From Branchiostoma belcheri (taxonomy: Eukaryota; Chordata; Leptocardii; Amphioxiformes; Branchiostomatidae): a stretch of 64,000 bases of DNA. Within the stretch, counting starts at the first letter, position 1, and each line of letters opens with the position of its first letter. This document shows, one piece after another, positions 57,708 to 64,000 of this stretch. Location of the stretch: the NCBI RefSeq assembly GCF_001625305.1, contig NW_017803291.1, positions 346,195 to 410,194 on the forward strand, given 5' to 3'. A program made the translations under genes and the position numbers. The notes under the pieces were generated by a model that was given only the letters and a program-made list of their open reading frames with translations, was not told where the DNA came from and did not search any database.

Positions 57708-59746
57708 GCCCCAACTGGCAAGGCCAACATACCCAGTTACGAGCTGCAGTCTCCGGTAAATCCGCTAGAGGCGTACGGAGAACATCTCACTAATATACCG
57801 AAGTGGACGTCCTGGAGGAAAGACGGCGCTTCCATCGTCCCGCCGTCCCCACAGGCAGTGGCCCAGGGGACCATTAAAGCGTCGGCGAAATCTTTAATAT
57901 TTAGAGACCCTAGAACATTCAAAGCAGGCGAACTGCATAAACACGCCGCCAAATGGAACGAAATTCTGGCAAGTGGGGAAAGCGACCCTGAGATGGGAAA
58001 TTGGATTAACAATGGAGTAAACATGTTGGATTTTATTCAGCCCTGCAAGGGGATTTTTAAGGGAGTTCATTACGATTCCGCCTTTCCACCTCCGGCTATC
58101 TTTCCTAACAACCCCAATTGTGCTTTGTTCGCTGAGTTTATTTCCAACAGCATTAGGGACAGAATAAAGACAGGGGCTATCGCAGTCTGGGGAAGGGTAG
58201 GAACCGTCAAACCACCTTACGTAGTGTCACCACTCACGGTAGAACCGAATAAGCCTAGATTATGTCTAGACCTCAGGTATGTAAATAAGTGGATGAAGGA
58301 TTGCCCTTTCCAACTCGACACAATTTTGAATGTGACCAGGTATATCAACAAGGGACACTTCCAAACAGTATGCGACGATAAGTCGGGTTATGATCACGTA
58401 TTGATAACAGAGACCAGTAAGCCACTAGTCGGCTTCCAGTGGGGCGGATGGTACTATGTTTGTAACACCATCGCTTTCGGTTGGAAATGTTCAGGATACG
58501 TGTATCAAAAGATAGGTTTGGTTGCAATGCACAAGATTAGATCGCTAGGCGTTCCATCGTCGCTCTACATCGACGACAGGCATGCAGGGCAACTGCAATT
58601 GGCCGTCAATGCGTTCGACTGGTCAAATTATGAGTTAGCAGAAGCAGCATGTTTCCTCCTGTGTTACACCTTAGTCGATTTGGGTTACACGCTGGGCTTA
58701 GACAAGTCTCAGCTGGAACCAACACAGTTACCTACCTTTTTGGGTATGGGAATAGATTCCTTAGTGCTGGCGTTCAGGCTCCTAAATAGGAAGAAGGTCA
58801 CAGTAGCACAGTTAAGGGAGGACATCCTCCAGCAAACAGAGGTACCCGTTAAATTGCTACAGAAGTTGACAGGGAAAATAGGATCGTTCGTTCTGGCCGT
58901 ACCGGCAGCAAGACTGTTCTGTCGCGAAATGTTCTCAGCAATAGCCGAGGCAGAGAAACAAGGGAGAATGGTCAAGATAGAGGGAACAGTACGTAAAGAG
59001 CTGGAATACTGGCGATTTTTAGACACATGGGAGGGACATATCCCATGGAAACCGGAAAAACACGAGGTGGTAGAGCTCTCCTCCGACGCTTCCGGTTTCA
59101 GATGGGCTGGAGTAGTAAGCTCCGACAAAGACATGACACAGTGCAGTGACTATTGGGAGCAACATGAAACTACCGAACACATATCGGTAAAGGAGACCAG
59201 CGCCTTGACAAGAACACTCCTATCGGTAAGGGATAGGGTGCAAAACAAAAGGGTCGACGCAAAAGTTGATAATCAAAACCTGATTAAAGCTTGGGAAAAT
59301 CAAGGAGGGAAAAGCAAGGCGCTTAACAGGGCAATAAAGGAACTCTGGGTAACCTCAGTCCAGTTAAACATTGATCTGAACCTACACTACGTCCCATCAC
59401 GCGATAACATAGCCGACAAACCGTCGAGACAATGCTCGCCATCGGACGCGAAATTGATGCCAAGGGTATGGGAAAAGATAGACCAGGCGTTAGGTGGAGA
59501 GCGAGGATATGACATAGACCTAATGGCTTTGCCATCAAATGTCCAGACAGGAAGAGCAGGTAAAAACCTGCAATTTGTCAGCCCATACCCCACACCCGGT
59601 TGTAGTGGGGTCAACGTATTTGCCCAGGACCTCAAGGGAAAGAATTATGTTTTCCCCCTTATCAGCTGATTCCAGCAATCTTAACTTTGATCTTGCAACA
59701 AAATGCAGTGGCTACTATCTTAGTTCCCGATTTGTACCCCAGACAC
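57708..59746 (+). CDS. pol: DIRS element reverse transcriptase - RNase H (interrupted)
   Basis: Opens after a 3' splice site at 57,707. RT: VVSPLTVEPNKPRLCLDLRYVN, FQTVCDDKSGYDH, FGWKCSGYVYQ and the catalytic YIDD (SLYIDDRHAG). RNase H: VVELSSDASG, SVKETSAL, KVDNQNL, VPSRDNIADKPSR. A DIRS-style post-RNase H segment (GVNVFAQDL, YVFP) follows. One C is missing in the run near 59,655, giving a stop at 59,669; in the next frame the sequence continues AVATILVPDLYPRH until the second LINE cuts in at 59,746. Intended role: copying the element RNA. Confidence 0.86.
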
Positions 59747-62700
59747 AAGAACTTGCATGTTATTGCCATATCTGAAACACATTTAGACAATACTATTTAT
59801 GACGGTGCCCTAAATGTTGGTAACTATTCCATATTAAGGTACGACCGTAATAGCAAAGGTGGAGGTGTTGCATTGTACATAAACAACAACATCCCCCACA
59901 GAAGAAGACTTGATCTTGAAAGCAATGACTTAGAAATTGTGTGGGCTGAAGTTCACCTTCCTTATGTCAAACCCATCCTGGTTGGATGCCTGTATAGAGC
60001 ACCCAGTGCTAAGATTGAATACCTCAACAAAATAACACTTTCACTAGACAAAGCAACCGAAAATGATCAGGAAGTTATTATATTAGGTGACTTCAACATC
60101 GACTGGCTAAGTAGTACCTGCCCTCTCAAAGAAAGATTAGAATCAGAGTTGTTATCCTTGAACCTAACACAGATGATGGCAGATGCAACCAGGATTGGTA
60201 AAACAGTCAATGGTCATGTAACGTCTCCTTGTATTGACTTGATTTTCACAAACAGACCAGACAAATTCACCCAATCACACTCTGTTCCAGTAGGGTTTAC
60301 TGATCACAACCTAGTACACATAACACGCAAATCCAAACTACCAAAAATACAGGCCTCAATCAAACTAAAACGCTCATACAAGAGGTTTGATCAAGATGTT
60401 TTCCTCCAAGATATTGCACAATCTCCCTGGGACTTGGTACTAAATAGCTATAATGTGGAAGATGCTCTCAACATATTTATGACCCTCTTCACAAGCGTAA
60501 CCAACCGTCATGCCCCGGTCCGTAAGACAACCGTTAGGTCATCGCCAGCCCAGTGGGTAGACGAGGACCTACGACTTCTTATGGATTTGCGGGACCAGGC
60601 TAAATGTGAAGCACACACTTCTGGCTTGCCCTCAGATTATGAGAGGTACAAACGCCTAAGGAATGACACTGTAAGAGAAAACAGGAAGAAAAAGAAGGCC
60701 TTTTATAAAGAACAGTTAGAGTCACATAGTAGAGACAGTAACACCAAACAGCTTTGGAATGTAATAAATGGCATGTTGGGTAGGAAGACAGGTAAAACAC
60801 CAAACTTCATAGAATCTGATGGCCAGATATGGACTAAACCAAGCGACATTGCAAAGTATTTCAATGATTATTTCACTAATAAGGTCAATGGTCTAACACA
60901 AGATGGACATCCAAACATAGAGGAAGCTATTAAACCTGTTAAGGATATAATGTCATCAAGGGATTGCACCTTCTCCTTTCAACAGGTTACAGAGAGACAG
61001 TTATGTGAAATACTCAAAGCACTGCCACAGACCAAAACAACAGGATATGATAACATAGACAACACACTACTCTCTGTGCAGATCACATAGCCAGACCTCT
61101 TTGCCACATAGTCAACTGTTCCTTAAGACAAGGACTGTTTCCCTCACAATGGAAAAAGACCAAAGTCATTCCTCTGATAAAGAATAAGTCTGCTGCACTG
61201 AATGGACCCAACAGTAGACCCATAAGCCTGCTCCCAGCCATAAGCAAAGTAGTTGAGAGGATAGTTCAAAAACAAATTCAAGGTTACCTTCTCTTCAATA
61301 ACATCATATCTGATTGCCAACATGCTTACAAGAAACACCACTCTACATCAAGTGCCTTAATAGAAATGACCGACCATTGGCTAGCAGAAGTAGATAAAGG
61401 TAACATGGTAGCTGCGGTCCTACTCGACTTTAGCGCAGCATTCGATATTGTCGATCACGACATTTTACTGGCCAAGCTAGAAGGCTACGGTTTCAACACT
61501 CTTGCTGTCAGCTGGATTAGTAGCTATCTGAGGGATAGGGAACAAGCGGTGTTCATTAATGGGGACTTCTCGACTTACAACAAAGCCAAGTGTGGAGTTC
61601 CCCAGGGCAGCTGCTTGGGACCCTTGCTATTTTGCCTTTACACAAACGACCTGGCCACCATAACTGAGAAGGCTAACTTAGTCATGTATGCAGATGACAC
61701 CACACCATTTGTCGCCGCCCCTAGTGTAGCAGAAATCAAAAAAGTCCTACAACCTGAACTCACACGTATTTGGAGATGGGTAGAAACCAACAGACTGGTC
61801 CTTAATGTGGGTAAAACTAAATCTATCCTCATCGGAAGCCACCATAAACTGAAACAAAAACCTGAATTAAACCTCAGCGTGGCAGGCAAACATATCACTC
61901 AGGTGTGTCAAGCAGACCTACTGGGGTTTACCGTTGACCAGCACCTGTCCTGGGGCCAGCATGTTAGGAAGGTTAAGAATAAAATGGCAAGCACTATAGC
62001 ATCAATAAGGAAATATAAAGACTACTTCCCAGGTGATCTACTTAAAACTGTCATCCAATCCCTTGTTCTATCCCACCTAGATTACTGTTCTACAATACTC
62101 TCCTCCACAACACAGACACAGCTAGACAAACTACAGAGTATGCAAAACCGAGCAGCTAGGCTTGCAGCGAACTCAACACAACTCACTAGTTCTGACGATC
62201 TACACTCTAGGCTCAAGTGGCAATCTGTCAAGGAAAGAATGTACACCACCACCTTAAGTGCCTTCCACAAACTTGTCAAAGTCAAACAACCAAAGAGCAC
62301 ATATGACAGAGTTAGTACCACTCATATCTCACACCAACACAACACCAGATTGTCACACAGAGGAGGCTACACACTACCCAAACCCAGAACCAAAGCCCTG
62401 ACTAGATCATTTCTTTACAGATGCACTAAAGCGTATAACACACTACCTAGTAACTTAATCACAACCGACTGTGCTGTATTCAAAACAAGAATAAGAGATT
62501 GGGCTATGACTCAAAACAAATCCTCACCATTGAGCCTATGGTGGTAACAAGCATAAGCTAAGCCTGATCTCCTATTGTATAGAATGTTTTATTTGATTTT
62601 GTATATTATTTTTTCTCTGCTGCTACCTTTCAGTTATTTAAATGGCTGATCAATTTGTTATATTTATCTTTTCTTTGGAATCATGATCAGTTAGACATTA

Positions 62701-62987
62701 TGTTCTATTCAGTTATTTAAGTTATTTATACCTTTGTTAATTTTGTTGGCACCTTTGTTGATTACATACAACTCTGAATTATGTTCAGATTATTCTGTGC
62801 TTTTTTTTAGGTCGACCTCTGACCTCTCCTATTGATTTGAATTTACTCTATTGATTTGAAGTTACTTTATTATTTGTAATCATCATTATGTACAAAGTTT
62901 TGTTATCTATGTTTTATTTTATTGACCCCAGGAAGAATAGTGCTTTTAAGCACTAATGGGGATCGGAATAAACAAACAAACAAACAA
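59747..62987 (+). mobile_element. 5'-truncated CR1/L2-like LINE in the DIRS pol gene
   Basis: Begins inside the endonuclease domain (ISETHLDNTI; the first asparagine motif is absent), continues with VIILGDFNIDW and DHNLVHI, then RT (LLDFSAAFDIVDHD, GVPQGSCLGPLLF, VMYADDTT). A small deletion near 61,076 shifts the frame, then it runs to a stop at 62,547. A 440-bp 3' UTR ends in a (CAAA)n tail. Duplication at the target is at most four bases (ACAC). Jockey-superfamily CR1/L2 group. Confidence 0.85.
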
Positions 62988-62991
62988 ACAC

Positions 62992-63180
62992 TACTGGTGG
63001 CCGGTCCCGGGCAAGCACGCGGAGAGGGCGCTAAAGGTAGCAGCAGCAGGAGAGTGGGCACTACTGTACCCAACCAAGAAACAGGGGTGGACGCCGAGAC
63101 CAACGAAATGGGACCTCTGGGCTTTCCGGATTCAGCCAGCATGTTCCAGGGAGCAGCAAGAGTATGGGTGCCAGCAGTAA
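62992..63180 (+). CDS. pol: DIRS element pol, carboxyl-terminal fragment
   Basis: Reads YWWPVPGKHAERALKVA and ALLYPTKKQGWTPRPTKWDL to a stop. It continues the LVPDLYPRH end at 59,746 in one frame if the LINE is removed. Its last 73 nt overlap the recombinase frame. Confidence 0.8.
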   Translation, partial: YWWPVPGKHAERALKVAAAGEWALLYPTKKQGWTPRPTKWDLWAFRIQPACSREQQEYGCQQ

Positions 63181-64000
63181 ACTGCAGTGAATGCTGGTAC
63201 CCAAACGATTTCGATTTTAACTTCTGCCAGAAATGCGGGAAGCCCAGAGAGGGACAAAACGCAAAGAACAAGGGAAGATGTTTGAAAGTAAATCTGACAG
63301 AAATAAATGCTAGATACGACGAAATAATGGGAACACAGGAAAATTCCGCATACGGAAAGCAAAAAAGGGTTCTAGCCGGCTTATTGAGTGAGTTCTTAGC
63401 GGCTCTAAATCCACCAAAAACAATGGAGAACCTCGCACCTTCAGACATAGTAAAATTCTTAATCTATAAGGATGACGTGGGGAAAACAAAAGTACACAAA
63501 GCAGGGTGCCAAAGTAACGGCCCAGGACTAGAGGCATGCGTTTGCCCCAATCGCCTCGCTTTCAAAACGGTCGATTCGCATATTGGAAAGCTCCGAGCTA
63601 TTTTTAATGAGAGAGGGAAGGGAGGCGAATGGGACGAAAGATTGGGCTTAGGGAATCCAGCAGCCAGCCTGGTAGTCAAGAAATACTTAAAGTCAGTTAC
63701 CGAAGAGCAGTTGCAACAGGGCCTAACACCTCGCCAAGCAAAACCCGTATTCCTGGAAAAGATTGTAAAAGTCTGCAAGCTTATAGAGCAAAAAAGGCAG
63801 TTTGAAACTTCGGCGATAAAAATCTTCATATTGGCCAGAGACGAGGCGATTTTCAAGGCCTTGTTTTTCGCAGGAGACCGGGTAAGCGACTTGATGAGGT
63901 GTCGAACGGACGAGGTCGGCAGTCTTCCGTCGGGGGCTTTATTATTTAATCATGTTTTTGGGAAATCTCTGCGAGATGGGAGGGCAAACACTTTCACATT
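63108..64000 (+). CDS. DIRS element tyrosine recombinase, amino part with zinc ribbon (runs off window)
   Basis: Open from ATG 63,108 (or 63,141) to the window end, 297 codons, without a stop. It overlaps the pol end in another frame. Residues after 25 give CSECWYPNDFDFNFCQKC, a C-x2-C-x10-C-x2-C zinc-ribbon pattern. An extended helical core follows (TVDSHIGKLRAIFNERGKGG, GNPAASLVVKKYL), then AGDRVSDLMRCRTDEV with the first catalytic arginine of tyrosine recombinases. The H-x-x-R and tyrosine motifs lie outside. It would insert the circular cDNA. Confidence 0.8.
   Translation, partial: MGPLGFPDSASMFQGAARVWVPAVNCSECWYPNDFDFNFCQKCGKPREGQNAKNKGRCLKVNLTEINARYDEIMGTQENSAYGKQKRVLAGLLSEFLAALNPPKTMENLAPSDIVKFLIYKDDVGKTKVHKAGCQSNGPGLEACVCPNRLAFKTVDSHIGKLRAIFNERGKGGEWDERLGLGNPAASLVVKKYLKSVTEEQLQQGLTPRQAKPVFLEKIVKVCKLIEQKRQFETSAIKIFILARDEAIFKALFFAGDRVSDLMRCRTDEVGSLPSGALLFNHVFGKSLRDGRANTFT

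Larger units (their letters stand above)
49429..64000 (+). mobile_element. DIRS-type tyrosine-recombinase retrotransposon, interrupted by two LINEs
   Basis: On one strand, in order: promoter, gag (49,777-51,216), RT with RNase H (57,708-59,746, resuming 62,992-63,180) and tyrosine recombinase (63,108 to beyond the window). This gene order and the absence of an aspartic protease or DDE integrase define DIRS-like elements. An L1-like LINE occupies 51,738-57,083 and a CR1/L2-like LINE 59,747-62,987. The right end lies outside, so terminal repeats cannot be checked. Dead as it stands: two insertions and a frame break. Confidence 0.85.

Noticed and set aside
57737-59635. Minus-strand frames within the RT region
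   Set aside because: Antisense shadows of the DIRS pol gene.

Overview
The window looks like nuclear DNA from an invertebrate chordate, most likely an amphioxus (Branchiostoma). This is inferred from content, not from a database match: intron-containing animal genes, very large single coding exons for LRR receptors with tyrosine-motif tails, a death-effector-domain protein with NHL repeats, a vertebrate-like CD73 gene, and L1/Tx1-like, CR1/L2-like and DIRS-like retroelements between many small foldback and tRNA-derived repeats.

Layout. 1-5.0 kb: an LRR-Ig transmembrane receptor on the minus strand (4708 to 1372), with a stalk of about eighteen 12-residue repeats, a tail of NPxY repeats and a 7-nt insertion that breaks the frame. 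A decayed copy of its 5' exon end lies upstream. 5-11 kb: repeats (Helitron-like copy, LINE relic, GT microsatellite). 11.3-13.35 kb: a two-exon DED-transmembrane-NHL gene on the plus strand. 17.36-19.15 kb: a second LRR receptor without Ig. 22.45-25.96 kb: a third LRR receptor, with one 1-nt frame break and a tail of 84-bp repeats. 26-34 kb: repeat-rich intergenic DNA. 34.1-46.6 kb: a complete 11-exon ecto-5'-nucleotidase (NT5E/CD73-like) gene on the minus strand, 569 residues when spliced, which I rebuilt exon by exon with consistent phases and splice sites. Its introns hold MITE-like elements, a SINE, a LINE fragment and Helitron-like copies; its promoter and first exon sit inside a 0.8-kb inverted repeat. 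47.7-49.3 kb: repeats. 49.4-64 kb (runs off the window): one DIRS-type tyrosine-recombinase retrotransposon (gag in two exons, RT/RNase H, recombinase) split by two later insertions, a near full-length L1/Tx1-like LINE with an 11-bp target-site duplication and a 5'-truncated CR1/L2-like LINE.

How it fits together. The three LRR receptors share a leader/LRR/LRRCT exon plan and end in tails with tyrosine or SH3-type motifs. With the membrane DED-NHL protein between them they resemble the expanded innate-recognition and death-fold repertoires known from amphioxus; a shared pathway is inference. NT5E would produce extracellular adenosine from AMP. The 49-64 kb block is an archaeological stack: DIRS element first, LINEs later. 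Its gag intron carries four hairpins whose stems covary, the most unexpected structural signal in the window.
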